Shown one piece after another: positions 31,663-38,929 of a stretch of DNA of 62,928 nt. Position 1 is the first letter of the stretch. Each line of letters opens with the position of its first letter. The notes under the pieces are model-generated. The model ran no database searches, was not told the DNA's origin, and saw only the letters and a list, made by a program, of their open reading frames with translations. Where the stretch lies: the NCBI GenBank assembly GCA_045542735.1, contig JAZQLQ010000027.1:1-62928 (forward strand), in the 5' to 3' direction. The position numbers and the translations under genes are program-made. Source of the stretch: UBA2882 sp045542735 (GTDB taxonomy: Bacteria; Bacillota; Clostridia; Lachnospirales; Lachnospiraceae).

Positions 31663-32847
31663 ATGAAGGATAAGAAGAAACAAAATCTATTTCTTCGTGT
31701 AGTAGTCTTATTGATTGCATTTATTATCTTTTTGATTGCTGTATACAACATATACAGAGTCAAATTGGATAATCTCTACAAAGATGCGGTGGTGGAGCAT
31801 ATCGATGTAACGGTTGACTTTTACACGGCGGAAATCGAACAGAATCTGGGAAATGTCGGTCAATTTGATGGCAAGCAGATGGATAAACTGTTTGAAGATT
31901 TTCCTTTTGGAAATGAGGCATGGATTGTGCTTGTCAATGAAGAAGGTAAAGTCCTCTATCATTTCTGTGAGAGAAGAAGCGGCTCTGTTCAGGCTGGGAT
32001 CAATATTTATAAAGAGTTGAATGCATTGCCGGAGGAAAGTGCCACAGATATGATGGGCAAAATTGCAGAAGGTGAAAGTGGCATTGCCTATATCACAACG
32101 GGAAATATTACGGGAAGTCTGTTTTACAAGCAGGTAGAAAAGCAACCCTGGTATGTGATTATGGGGATTCCGGACTCCTATCTGGAGGCGCAGCTTGCAG
32201 AGAAGGACAGATTATATGCAGGCATGATGATTTCGCAGTTTGTAGGAATGCTCCTGTTTGCTTCATTGTTTATCTACATAATTGTTATGGATAGGATTCA
32301 TGGTAAGGCCAAACGTGAAAAGTTAACCAAGCTGGCAGAGACAGACCAATTAACCGGCTTATACAACAAGGTTACCACGGAGAAAAAGATCAAAGAATTT
32401 ATGGAAGAGAATCCGGATACACAGAGTATGCTGTTTGTCCTGGATATCGACAATTTTAAAAAGATTAATGATACCATGGGGCATGCCTTCGGAGACGAAG
32501 TGCTGCGCACCATCGGACAGCGTATCAAGATGGAGTTCCGTGCATCTGATATCATCGGAAGAGCCGGTGGAGATGAGTTTATTATTTTCTTGAAGAATTT
32601 GAGAGAAGAGGAATATATCATCAAAGAAGCACAGAAAGTAGAGAACTTCTTTAAGGATTTCAAGGTTGGAGATTATACCAAATATGCAGCTACCGCAAGT
32701 ATTGGTTGTGCAGTATTTCCTAGGGATGGGGCAGACTTTGAAACCTTGTATAAAGCCGCTGATCAGGGGCTTTATAAGGCAAAACACAGAGGCAAAAACC
32801 AGCTTGCTTTTTATAAGGAGCCTGAGGGGTTTGGGCAAAGTGTATAA
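31663..32847 (+). CDS. membrane sensor diguanylate cyclase (GGDEF)
   Basis: A 394-residue protein with a membrane segment at ~12-30, an extracytoplasmic Cache-like sensor of ~150 residues, a second membrane segment at ~187-210 and a C-terminal GGDEF domain. The active site is intact (RAGGDEF, ~residue 300) and the RxxD inhibitory site (RASD) stands five residues before it, so product inhibition is expected. It makes cyclic-di-GMP in response to an outside signal. It follows the HD-GYP gene by 24 bases. Confidence 0.9.
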   Translation: MKDKKKQNLFLRVVVLLIAFIIFLIAVYNIYRVKLDNLYKDAVVEHIDVTVDFYTAEIEQNLGNVGQFDGKQMDKLFEDFPFGNEAWIVLVNEEGKVLYHFCERRSGSVQAGINIYKELNALPEESATDMMGKIAEGESGIAYITTGNITGSLFYKQVEKQPWYVIMGIPDSYLEAQLAEKDRLYAGMMISQFVGMLLFASLFIYIIVMDRIHGKAKREKLTKLAETDQLTGLYNKVTTEKKIKEFMEENPDTQSMLFVLDIDNFKKINDTMGHAFGDEVLRTIGQRIKMEFRASDIIGRAGGDEFIIFLKNLREEEYIIKEAQKVENFFKDFKVGDYTKYAATASIGCAVFPRDGADFETLYKAADQGLYKAKHRGKNQLAFYKEPEGFGQSV

Positions 32848-32901
32848 ATTAGAAAAAAATCTTTGTGCAATAGTGGTGTAGGCAAAAAACATGCCTTTAT
32901 A

Positions 32902-32929
32902 TATAATAGTCACATAGGCAAAACTTGCC
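32902..32929 (+). promoter_or_regulatory. ugpC promoter -10 with palindromic GGCA sites
   Basis: TATAAT (32902-32907) has no good -35. A palindrome GGCAA-AAC-TTGCC (32917-32929) lies just after it at the expected start of transcription, and a related GGCA...TGCC (32881-32895) lies before it. The weak -35 and flanking repeats suggest control by a bound regulator. Confidence 0.45.
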
Positions 32930-32961
32930 GTATGACGACACTTATTTAGGAGGAATTAATA

Positions 32962-34074
32962 ATGGCAAACTTATCATTAAAAAATGTCTGCAAAGTATAT
33001 CCTAACGGATTCGAAGCAGTTAAAGATTTCAACCTTGAAATCAGTGACCAGGAGTTTATCATCTTCGTTGGTCCTTCCGGATGTGGTAAATCTACTACAT
33101 TACGTATGATCGCTGGTTTGGAAGATATCTCTTCCGGTGAATTATGGATCGGTGACAAATTAGTAAACGACGTTGAACCCAAAGACAGAGATATCGCGAT
33201 GGTATTCCAGAGCTACGCTTTGTATCCTCACATGACAGTACGTGATAACATGGCTTTCGGTTTGAAATTAAGAAAAGTTCCCAAAGAGGAAATCGATAAA
33301 ATGGTTAACGAGGCAGCTAAGATCCTTGACTTAACTCCCCTCTTAGATCGTAAACCTAAGGCTTTGTCCGGTGGTCAGAGACAGCGTGTTGCTATGGGTC
33401 GTGCTATCGTTCGTAACCCTAAAGTATTCTTGATGGATGAGCCTTTATCCAACTTGGATGCAAAACTTCGTGTACAGATGCGTGTTGAGATCTCCAAATT
33501 ACATCAGAGATTAGGTACAACTATCATCTACGTTACACATGACCAGACAGAGGCTATGACTCTTGGTACAAGAATCGTAGTTATGAAAGATGGTATCATC
33601 CAGCAGGTAGATACTCCTCAGAACTTATATGAAAAACCCGCTAACTTGTTCGTAGCTGGTTTCATGGGATCTCCTCAGATGAACTTCTTAGATGCAGTTG
33701 TAGAAGTTGTTGATGACACAGCAGTATTAAAAGTAGCTGGTCACTTCATTCCTCTGCCTCCTGCTAAATCCAAAAAATTAATCGAGGGTGGATATAACGG
33801 AAGAACAGTTACATTCGGTATTCGTCCTGAAGATGTATATGATTCTGAAATGATGGTTGAGGCATCTCCTCAGAGCACATTCGAAGCTACTGTTAAAGTA
33901 TACGAGTTGCTTGGTGCAGAAGTTTACTTATACTTCGATCTTGAAGAGTTCCCTATGACCGCAAGAGTTGATTCTCGTACAACAGCTAGACCTGGCGATG
34001 TAGTTAAATTCGCTATCGATGTTGAGAAGATTCACATCTTCGATAAAGAAACAGAAATGGTTATTACCAACTAG
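32962..34074 (+). CDS. ugpC: carbohydrate ABC transporter ATP-binding protein (UgpC/MsmK type)
   Basis: The shared ATPase that energises several sugar importers of the CUT1 class, 370 residues. Walker A GPSGCGKST (37-45), Q-loop VFQSYALYPHMT, signature LSGGQRQR (~135-142), Walker B VFLMDEP and the switch His in YVTHDQTEA are all present, with a C-terminal TOBE-type regulatory domain (GIRPEDVY). No permease or binding protein lies nearby, as usual for MsmK-type ATPases that serve several transporters. Codon choice is strongly optimised (many CGT, AAC and TTC codons), pointing to high expression. Confidence 0.93.
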   Translation: MANLSLKNVCKVYPNGFEAVKDFNLEISDQEFIIFVGPSGCGKSTTLRMIAGLEDISSGELWIGDKLVNDVEPKDRDIAMVFQSYALYPHMTVRDNMAFGLKLRKVPKEEIDKMVNEAAKILDLTPLLDRKPKALSGGQRQRVAMGRAIVRNPKVFLMDEPLSNLDAKLRVQMRVEISKLHQRLGTTIIYVTHDQTEAMTLGTRIVVMKDGIIQQVDTPQNLYEKPANLFVAGFMGSPQMNFLDAVVEVVDDTAVLKVAGHFIPLPPAKSKKLIEGGYNGRTVTFGIRPEDVYDSEMMVEASPQSTFEATVKVYELLGAEVYLYFDLEEFPMTARVDSRTTARPGDVVKFAIDVEKIHIFDKETEMVITN

Positions 34075-34089
34075 TTTTAAGATTTATAC

Positions 34090-34124
34090 AAGGGAGATAC
34101 TTTTATGTATCTCCCTTTTTTCTT
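34090..34124 (+). terminator. terminator after ugpC
   Basis: Perfect stem AAGGGAGATAC/GTATCTCCCTT with a six-base loop followed by TTTTTCTT. Confidence 0.9.
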
Positions 34125-34164
34125 CTAATCGCAGAAGCGACAGGATAAGAGAGGAAGTGATTAG

Positions 34165-35256
34165 TTGTTATCAACACAGATTATACAGACTTGTATTGAT
34201 GATTTGAAAAATATTACGAAGGTAGAGCTTGGAGTTGTCGACAATGCAGGTACATTGATTGCAACGAGTAGTGCAGATAATAAAAAGAATCTTCCTGCAG
34301 AGGAGATTTTCCGCTTTGTAGAATCCGGTGCGGCATCACAGACCATTGGAGACTACCATTATCTGAAAGTATTCCATGAAGACGAGGTTGTCTACATTGT
34401 GGTATGCAAGGATACCAGTGAGGATTTGATGATTGCGCGTATTGCAGTCAGTCAATTGGAAAATCTTTTGATCGCATATCGGGAGAGAATTGATAAAAAC
34501 AATTTTTTCCAAAATTTGCTGTTGGACAATCTGTTGTTGGTGGATATTTATAACCGCGCCAAAAAGCTTCACTTGGAAATCTCACGTAAAAGAGCTGTTA
34601 TCTTAATTGAGATTAAAAAGGAGAAAGATAATGGCACATTAGAGATGCTCAAAAACATGTTCTCACCACAGTCCGGCGATTTTGTAACTGCTGTGGATGA
34701 GCAGAATCTGATTGTCATCAAGCAGTTGGAAGATAACGAAGGATACGAGCAGTTGGAAGATGTATCCCGTATGATTCTGGATATGATGAATACGGAGATT
34801 ATGGTAAATGGCAAGATTGCCTATGGTACGATTGTCAAAGAACTGAAGGATGTATCCAAGAGCTATAAAGAAGCAAAAATGGCTTTGGATGTGGGCAAGA
34901 TCTTCTATGCGGAAAAAGACGTGGTAGCATATAACACACTTGGTATCGGTAGATTGATTTATCAGTTGCCCATCAATCTGTGCCAGATGTTTATTGAAGA
35001 GATTTTCGGAGAGAATATTCCGGAAGAGTTGGATGAGGAAACTCTCAATACCATCGACATGTTTTTGGCAAACAGCTTGAATGTATCTGAGACAGCACGT
35101 CAGTTATATGTACACAGAAATACGCTTTTATACCGTTTGGAGAAGCTACAAAAGGCCACCAATCTGGATATCCGTATTTTTGATGATGCATTAACCTTAA
35201 AAATTGCTTTAATGGTTGTAAATTATATGAAATATTTGCAGACCTTGGATTATTAA
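34165..35256 (+). CDS. CdaR/PucR-type transcriptional regulator
   Basis: A 363-residue regulator with an N-terminal putative sugar-diacid or ligand-binding half, a GGDEF-like linker region of the CdaR type and a C-terminal PucR helix-turn-helix (FLANSLNVSETARQLYVHRN, ~residues 303-322, then TLLYRLEKL). The family includes CdaR, an activator of sugar-diacid genes. The TTG start has GAGGA 9 bases upstream. It sits directly after ugpC but beyond a terminator; it may regulate that ATPase gene. The effector is unknown. Confidence 0.78.
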   Translation: MLSTQIIQTCIDDLKNITKVELGVVDNAGTLIATSSADNKKNLPAEEIFRFVESGAASQTIGDYHYLKVFHEDEVVYIVVCKDTSEDLMIARIAVSQLENLLIAYRERIDKNNFFQNLLLDNLLLVDIYNRAKKLHLEISRKRAVILIEIKKEKDNGTLEMLKNMFSPQSGDFVTAVDEQNLIVIKQLEDNEGYEQLEDVSRMILDMMNTEIMVNGKIAYGTIVKELKDVSKSYKEAKMALDVGKIFYAEKDVVAYNTLGIGRLIYQLPINLCQMFIEEIFGENIPEELDEETLNTIDMFLANSLNVSETARQLYVHRNTLLYRLEKLQKATNLDIRIFDDALTLKIALMVVNYMKYLQTLDY

Positions 35257-35271
35257 TCCAAACATAATTTG

Positions 35272-35310
35272 TCCCACCTTTTCATATGTATATATGGGAG
35301 GTGGGATTTT
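35272..35310 (+). promoter_or_regulatory. hairpin covering the ribosome binding site at 35.3 kb
   Basis: TCCCACCT (35272-35279) pairs with AGGTGGGA (35299-35306), extended by G-U pairs and a CATAT/ATATG inner stem. The 3' arm contains the ribosome binding site of the next gene (GGGAGGTGGG); four T residues follow. It may be a terminator of the regulator gene, a translational switch, or both. Confidence 0.55.
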
Positions 35311-35312
35311 CT

Positions 35313-36104
35313 ATGAAAAAAATATGGTATTTGGAAGAAGTCGGGAATCAATCGGGTAATCAGGAAAAGAAAAGTGCCAAACTATTTATATATGAAAAGA
35401 AGGGACAAGCTGAGGGGAAAATGGATTTGTCGGCATTTTCATCCATGGAAAGTGAAATTCTATGTGCAGAAAAATTGTGTTTAACCTTTGGAGACGCGAC
35501 CGGCAAAGAAATAGAGTCTTTGGATTTGACCGGAAGAGATGTATTAATTACCAACTATCTGAACGGAAAAGGAAAATTAAACAAAGCTTTAGTAGAAATG
35601 TTAATGACGGTAGGAGAAAAATTGCAATTGGAGATATGCATAGGAGAAAAACAGTATGTATCAGAAGGTTGGAGTGCATATGTGCAGACACAAGTTGTTG
35701 AAACAGAGGATGTGGTAGATAGAGAAAATGTAGAAAGAGAACTAATAGAAAAAGAAAATATAGAACAAGCAATCCCGAAAAAAAGTGATGTAAATCTGCA
35801 AGCAGAAGAATTGTTGCAAGAAGAGAATGGGAAACGCCGTATTGTCCAGTTGGCAGTCTTAGAAGAAGAGATGATTTTCCGTAACTTTTTACATAATAGC
35901 TTTCTGTTACATGGATATTACAATTATGGACATATCATCATTGATGAAACGATTGAAGAACCTCGTCTGGGTGTGCCCGGAAATTATTATGAGAGAGAAC
36001 AGATGGTGGCAACCATGTTTGGATTCCCCTACTTCGAACCGGCGCGGGAGAGGGATGAGATAGAGGCTGGAACGTTTGGATACTACTATACATCGGCGGG
36101 ATAA
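35313..36104 (+). CDS. hypothetical protein with DUF6128-like C-terminus
   Basis: A 263-residue soluble protein. The N-terminal ~140 residues and an acidic, charged middle part (repeated VERELIEKENIEQ-type segments, ~150-175) carry no domain I recognise. The C-terminal ~75 residues (SFLLHGYYNYGHIII, LGVPGNYYEREQMVATMFGF, EAGTFGYYYT) resemble a family I recall as DUF6128, restricted to Lachnospiraceae; that name is from memory and less certain than the similarity. Function unknown. ATG 35313 follows a strong GGGAGGTGGG. Confidence 0.7.
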   Translation: MKKIWYLEEVGNQSGNQEKKSAKLFIYEKKGQAEGKMDLSAFSSMESEILCAEKLCLTFGDATGKEIESLDLTGRDVLITNYLNGKGKLNKALVEMLMTVGEKLQLEICIGEKQYVSEGWSAYVQTQVVETEDVVDRENVERELIEKENIEQAIPKKSDVNLQAEELLQEENGKRRIVQLAVLEEEMIFRNFLHNSFLLHGYYNYGHIIIDETIEEPRLGVPGNYYEREQMVATMFGFPYFEPARERDEIEAGTFGYYYTSAG

Positions 36105-36135
36105 TGTGAAAATTTGGATAAAATAGTATGAAATA

Positions 36136-36164
36136 TTGACAGATGATAAAATGAAGTATATGAT
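36136..36164 (+). promoter_or_regulatory. consensus promoter of the candidate small RNA
   Basis: TTGACA (36136-36141), exactly 17 bases, TATGAT (36159-36164). There is no gene directly downstream; transcription should start near 36171. Confidence 0.75.
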
Positions 36165-36170
36165 AATAAA

Positions 36171-36270
36171 AAGAAAGGTGCTTCCGTAGTAAACGGTTCA
36201 CCTGGGTTGATATGTTACATCAAAATGCAACCGAACCGGGGCAATGGAGCGGTTGCATTTTGATGTTTAT
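36171..36270 (+). ncRNA. candidate ~100-nt small RNA (antitoxin-like)
   Basis: Predicted from the consensus promoter upstream to the end of a perfect hairpin. The 5' end can fold into GGTG-CTT-CCGT-AGTAA-ACGG-TT-CACC (36178-36203). The 3' end is a 17-bp hairpin followed by TTTAT. No ribosome binding site or reasonable reading frame is seen in it. Its 5' element has an inverted, similar copy at 36460-36490, at the start of the opposing transcript. Confidence 0.5.
36217..36266. terminator. perfect 17-bp hairpin shared by two convergent transcripts
   Basis: ACATCAAAATGCAACCG and its exact complement around a 16-base loop (36234-36249). It ends the plus-strand small RNA and lies just after the stop of the minus-strand hydrophobic frame. 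T runs are short on both sides, so termination strength is uncertain. Confidence 0.7.
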
Positions 36271-36276
36271 GTACTC

Positions 36277-36415
36277 TTACTTTGAAGATTGGAAGATATC
36301 GACTATTGTCACTATGATACTGATAATAGTGATAGCGATACTTATGATTCCAATCCAGTCCGAAATCACAATAACACCAAATCCTTCCTTCAAAATTTCC
36401 CATATCCATTAGCAT
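36277..36415 (-). pseudogene. small hydrophobic peptide frame, possibly frameshifted toxin
   Basis: On the minus strand a strong AAGGAGG (36417-36423) precedes in-frame ATGs at 36415, 36409 and 36403. That frame gives an unremarkable hydrophilic peptide. The next frame, from TTG 36393 to a TAA at 36277, encodes 38 residues with KEGFGVIVISDW, a membrane span rich in Ile/Ser/Thr (GIISIAITIISIIVTIV) and a short polar tail DIFQSSK, like type I toxins. Removing one T from the TTTT at 36392-36395 would join the good start to the hydrophobic frame. It may be a mutated toxin, a sequencing error or a chance frame. Confidence 0.4.
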
Positions 36416-36698
36416 ACCTCCTTTGTATGGAAGCTCTCAAATGATACAGTCATTTGGCGAAGGCGAACCGCTTACCGTTTAGGAAAGCACCTCTCCATAA
36501 GATAGTATCATAAATTTCGAAGAAATAAATATGCGAATAAGAAAAAACGAAATTTTGTGAAAAGTCACAACAAATAGATCTAAAATGTATCAAGAATTCA
36601 GATGAAAGAAAAGAAAATCCATATAAAAAGTCTTGATTTTCGTGGAGAAACCATAGACAATAAGATATGTACATATTTACTAATGGGGTAGATAAGAT

Positions 36699-37349
36699 AT
36701 GAAAAAAATCCGATACGCGAATATAGTAAATGAACAGGATAAAGAAGCTGAAATACGAGAATTACAACAATCCATTACAGAGTTGGAAAATCGCTTTGAA
36801 GAATTAAGTAAATCTGAGCGTAAGCGTCTAAATCGTTTCCGTCGGAAGATAGAGCAGTATGAATTGCAGAGTCAGCAGGAAGCAGAGCAGGAAAAAATAG
36901 ATACTTATTATATGAAAGAGGCGATTAAACAAGCAAAGAAGGCTGCAAAGCTTGGAGAAGTGCCCATTGGTTGTGTGATTGTAAAAGATCATCAGATTAT
37001 CGCCAGAGGATATAACCGCAGAAATACGGATCACAGTACCTTATCTCATGCAGAAGTTACTGCCATACGTAAAGCATCCAAGAAATTGCAGGATTGGCGG
37101 CTGGAACATTGTACCCTTTATGTGACACTGGAGCCTTGCCAGATGTGTGCCGGTGCTATCGTACAAGCGCGTGTACCGCGTGTAGTCATGGGGAGCATGA
37201 ATCCCAAGGCGGGATGCGGTGGCTCTGTGTTGAACGTGCTTCAGATGAAAGAGTTCAATCATCAGGTAGATGTGAAGCGTGGCGTCTTGGAAGCAGAGTG
37301 TAGCAAGGTGCTTTCGGATTTTTTTGAAAATATGAGAAAAAATAAATAA
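36699..37349 (+). CDS. tadA: tRNA(Arg) adenosine-34 deaminase with N-terminal coiled-coil extension
   Basis: Deaminates A34 to inosine in tRNA-Arg. The zinc site is complete: His117-Ala-Glu119 (SHAEVTAI) and Pro146-Cys147...Cys150 (EPCQMC). The catalytic domain begins at about Met72 (MKEAIKQAKKAAKLGEVPIG), the normal TadA start. Ahead of it are ~70 highly charged, heptad-like residues forming a likely coiled coil. GGGG about 10 bases before ATG 36699 and the lack of a ribosome binding site before Met72 favour the long form. The long form is unusual. Confidence 0.88.
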   Translation: MKKIRYANIVNEQDKEAEIRELQQSITELENRFEELSKSERKRLNRFRRKIEQYELQSQQEAEQEKIDTYYMKEAIKQAKKAAKLGEVPIGCVIVKDHQIIARGYNRRNTDHSTLSHAEVTAIRKASKKLQDWRLEHCTLYVTLEPCQMCAGAIVQARVPRVVMGSMNPKAGCGGSVLNVLQMKEFNHQVDVKRGVLEAECSKVLSDFFENMRKNK

Positions 37350-37377
37350 ATCCCATAACATATCCGTTATGGGATTT
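37348..37377 (+). terminator. terminator of tadA overlapping the SRP RNA promoter
   Basis: Perfect 12-bp stem AAATCCCATAAC/GTTATGGGATTT starting within the tadA stop codon. Its last bases are the first bases of the -35 TTGACA of the SRP RNA promoter. Confidence 0.8.
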
Positions 37378-37404
37378 GACATAAATATCAAAAACAAGTA
37401 TACT
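37376..37404 (+). promoter_or_regulatory. promoter of the SRP RNA
   Basis: TTGACA (37376-37381), exactly 17 bases, TATACT (37399-37404), a near-consensus strong promoter; start expected at ~37411. Confidence 0.88.
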
Positions 37405-37410
37405 TAGACG

Positions 37411-37620
37411 TATCGTGCGACCTGCTTCGAGAGAAGCCTCTATGGCTGCCCTCTATAAGTGGCGTTGATATCTGGGTCTTGCGCAATGGAAATCCGCGAA
37501 CCGTGTCAGGGTAGGAATACAGCAGCACTAAGGGAATCTTTCATGTGCCGTAAGGGTGCCTGGGTTGAGTTAACTGTAGAGGTAACGCATAGGGGTTTCT
37601 CCCGAGGTGGGTCTTTCTTA
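37411..37620 (+). ncRNA. ffs: signal recognition particle RNA (large Gram-positive type)
   Basis: The SRP RNA scaffolds Ffh for co-translational membrane targeting. The conserved domain IV appears at about 37500-37545: GTGTCAGG, GGAA and AGCAGCAC around the symmetric and asymmetric loops that bind Ffh. Flanking sequence provides the long Alu-type arm, with the ends pairing (GACC near 37420 with GGGTC near 37608-37613). Boundaries are estimated from the promoter and a 3' TCTTTCTTA. The 3' end touches the stop of the convergent lacI-type gene. Confidence 0.88.
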
Positions 37621-38637
37621 TATATTCTCCTTAATCTTTATCTCCACAGAAGTATAATTATACTCTTTCTTCGGAGGCTCTCCGGTCATCAGATGCTCAA
37701 ACAAAATCTCCAGTGGAAGGAGTCCCTGCAGTCTGGGTTGCTGGCAGATGGTAGCTGAGATAACATCCTTTTTCATCATTTCTATGGTCGTATCAATTTT
37801 ATCAAATGTGATAATCTTCATGTTGTCCTGGCGTTCGGACGCAAGCACTGCCTTGCAACCGCCATATGTGCCGCCGGCAGCAAAAAAGATTGCATTGATC
37901 TCGGGATGAGATTCCAACATCTGCATGGTTTTTTCATAGCTGATAAAGTCATCATCATTATTTTCAAAGAAATCAACCACATGCATATTGGTATATTCTT
38001 TCAGGCGGGATTCAAATCCGGCAATACGCTCGGTATGACACAAAATATTGGAATTGCCGCTGACTATACCGATATTTACTTCGCCCTTTGTCATTAAGTG
38101 CATAAGGCCGGCTGCGGTTTGTCCGCACTGATAATAGTTGCTTCCTACATAAGCAATACGCTTGGAACCTGAGATATCGGTATTGAATGTGACAGTAGGG
38201 ATGCCCATATCATATAGTTCATTGATCTTTTGTGCAATGGAAGGATCGTTTTGGGGAGAAATAGCCAGACCGCTAATCTCTTCTTTTACCAATGCGTCGA
38301 TGGCATCCAATTGATCCTGTACACCAAAGGCAGAAATACGTCGGATTAAAACGGTACAGTTATAGCCTGCCAGTTCTTCTTCTTTTTCTTTGAAGCCTGT
38401 AATCACATCATCGAAAAAGGGATTGCCGATGCCAAACATGACAACGCCAAAACGGAACTTTTTCTTTTGTGCTGCAAGAACAATACCTGCACGATTGGGT
38501 TTGTAGTCCAATGCTTTTGCAATTTCCAAAATCTTGGCTTCGGTCTTGGGATTTACCGCACCTCGTTTATTTAATACACGATCCACGGTTCCACGGGATA
38601 CGCCTGCCAATTCTGCAATTTCTTTAATTGTAGCCAT
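37618..38637 (-). CDS. LacI family transcriptional regulator
   Basis: A 339-residue sugar-responsive repressor. The N-terminal helix-turn-helix is TIKEIAELAGVSRGTVDRVLN (residues ~3-23), followed by the hinge and a periplasmic-binding-protein-like domain (about 62-330) with a deduced sugar pocket. It is divergent from the xylB operon, with two palindromes between them, so it very probably controls that operon. Start with AGAGGA upstream. Its end touches the SRP RNA. Confidence 0.88.
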   Translation of the reverse strand: MATIKEIAELAGVSRGTVDRVLNKRGAVNPKTEAKILEIAKALDYKPNRAGIVLAAQKKKFRFGVVMFGIGNPFFDDVITGFKEKEEELAGYNCTVLIRRISAFGVQDQLDAIDALVKEEISGLAISPQNDPSIAQKINELYDMGIPTVTFNTDISGSKRIAYVGSNYYQCGQTAAGLMHLMTKGEVNIGIVSGNSNILCHTERIAGFESRLKEYTNMHVVDFFENNDDDFISYEKTMQMLESHPEINAIFFAAGGTYGGCKAVLASERQDNMKIITFDKIDTTIEMMKKDVISATICQQPRLQGLLPLEILFEHLMTGEPPKKEYNYTSVEIKIKENI

Positions 38638-38736
38638 ATGTAATCCTCTTAGTCATTTGAATTCTGTGTAATATATAGCGTGCCAAAAAGCTATAAGCAC
38701 ATTTTATGCTCCTTTTTTTAAAAATACAATAGAAAA

Positions 38737-38750
38737 TGTGCAACGTGCAC
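38737..38750. promoter_or_regulatory. LacI-type operator, upstream copy
   Basis: GTGCA-ACG-TGCAC (38738-38750), a perfect palindrome with the odd centre and CG core common in LacI-family sites. About 126 bases from the second copy, which would allow DNA looping. Confidence 0.6.
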
Positions 38751-38813
38751 GGATATCGTGAAAATGCACAATGGCTTTTATATAAAATGCTGAAAATCAA
38801 TATTTACAAAAGA

Positions 38814-38842
38814 TTTACAAATTATATATTGATTTTTATACA
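38814..38842 (+). promoter_or_regulatory. promoter of the xylB operon
   Basis: TTTACA (38814-38819), 17 bases, TATACA (38837-38842). The downstream operator at 38863 would lie at about +14. Confidence 0.65.
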
Positions 38843-38862
38843 GAAAAAATATATGATGAAAA

Positions 38863-38876
38863 TGTGCACGGGCACA
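38863..38876. promoter_or_regulatory. LacI-type operator, downstream copy
   Basis: TGTGC-ACGG-GCACA, a perfect palindrome just downstream of the predicted transcription start, suited to repression. Confidence 0.6.
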
Positions 38877-38929
38877 AATGCACGTAAAAAGCACGGAAAA
38901 GCACGTTATTTCTTTAAGGAGGAGCAAAA

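Larger units (their letters stand above)
36105..36698. other. 594-base intergenic region holding a convergent RNA cassette
   Basis: No conventional gene is visible. The first 400 bases hold the candidate small RNA, the shared hairpin and the small hydrophobic frame described separately. The remainder (36500-36698) is AT-rich; it could hold the minus-strand promoter near 36500-36535 and the tadA promoter, but I see nothing of consensus strength for tadA. Confidence 0.6.
38638..38929. other. divergent regulatory region of the pentulose operon
   Basis: A 292-base AT-rich region with the xylB promoter, two GTGCA-type palindromes and three GCACG direct repeats spaced about one helical turn apart (38879-38905). 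No further reading frame is credible. Confidence 0.6.

Noticed and set aside
32862..32900. Terminator between the GGDEF gene and ugpC
   Set aside because: Only a 4-bp GGCA/TGCC stem with three Ts; read here as a possible operator instead.
36258..36412. Plus-strand hydrophobic frame opposite the candidate toxin
   Set aside because: No ribosome binding site; its hydrophobicity mirrors the minus-strand ATC/GAT-rich sequence.
36450..36674. 74-codon minus-strand frame upstream of tadA
   Set aside because: Low-complexity Phe/Tyr/Ser composition from AT-rich DNA, no ribosome binding site, overlaps the cassette leader.
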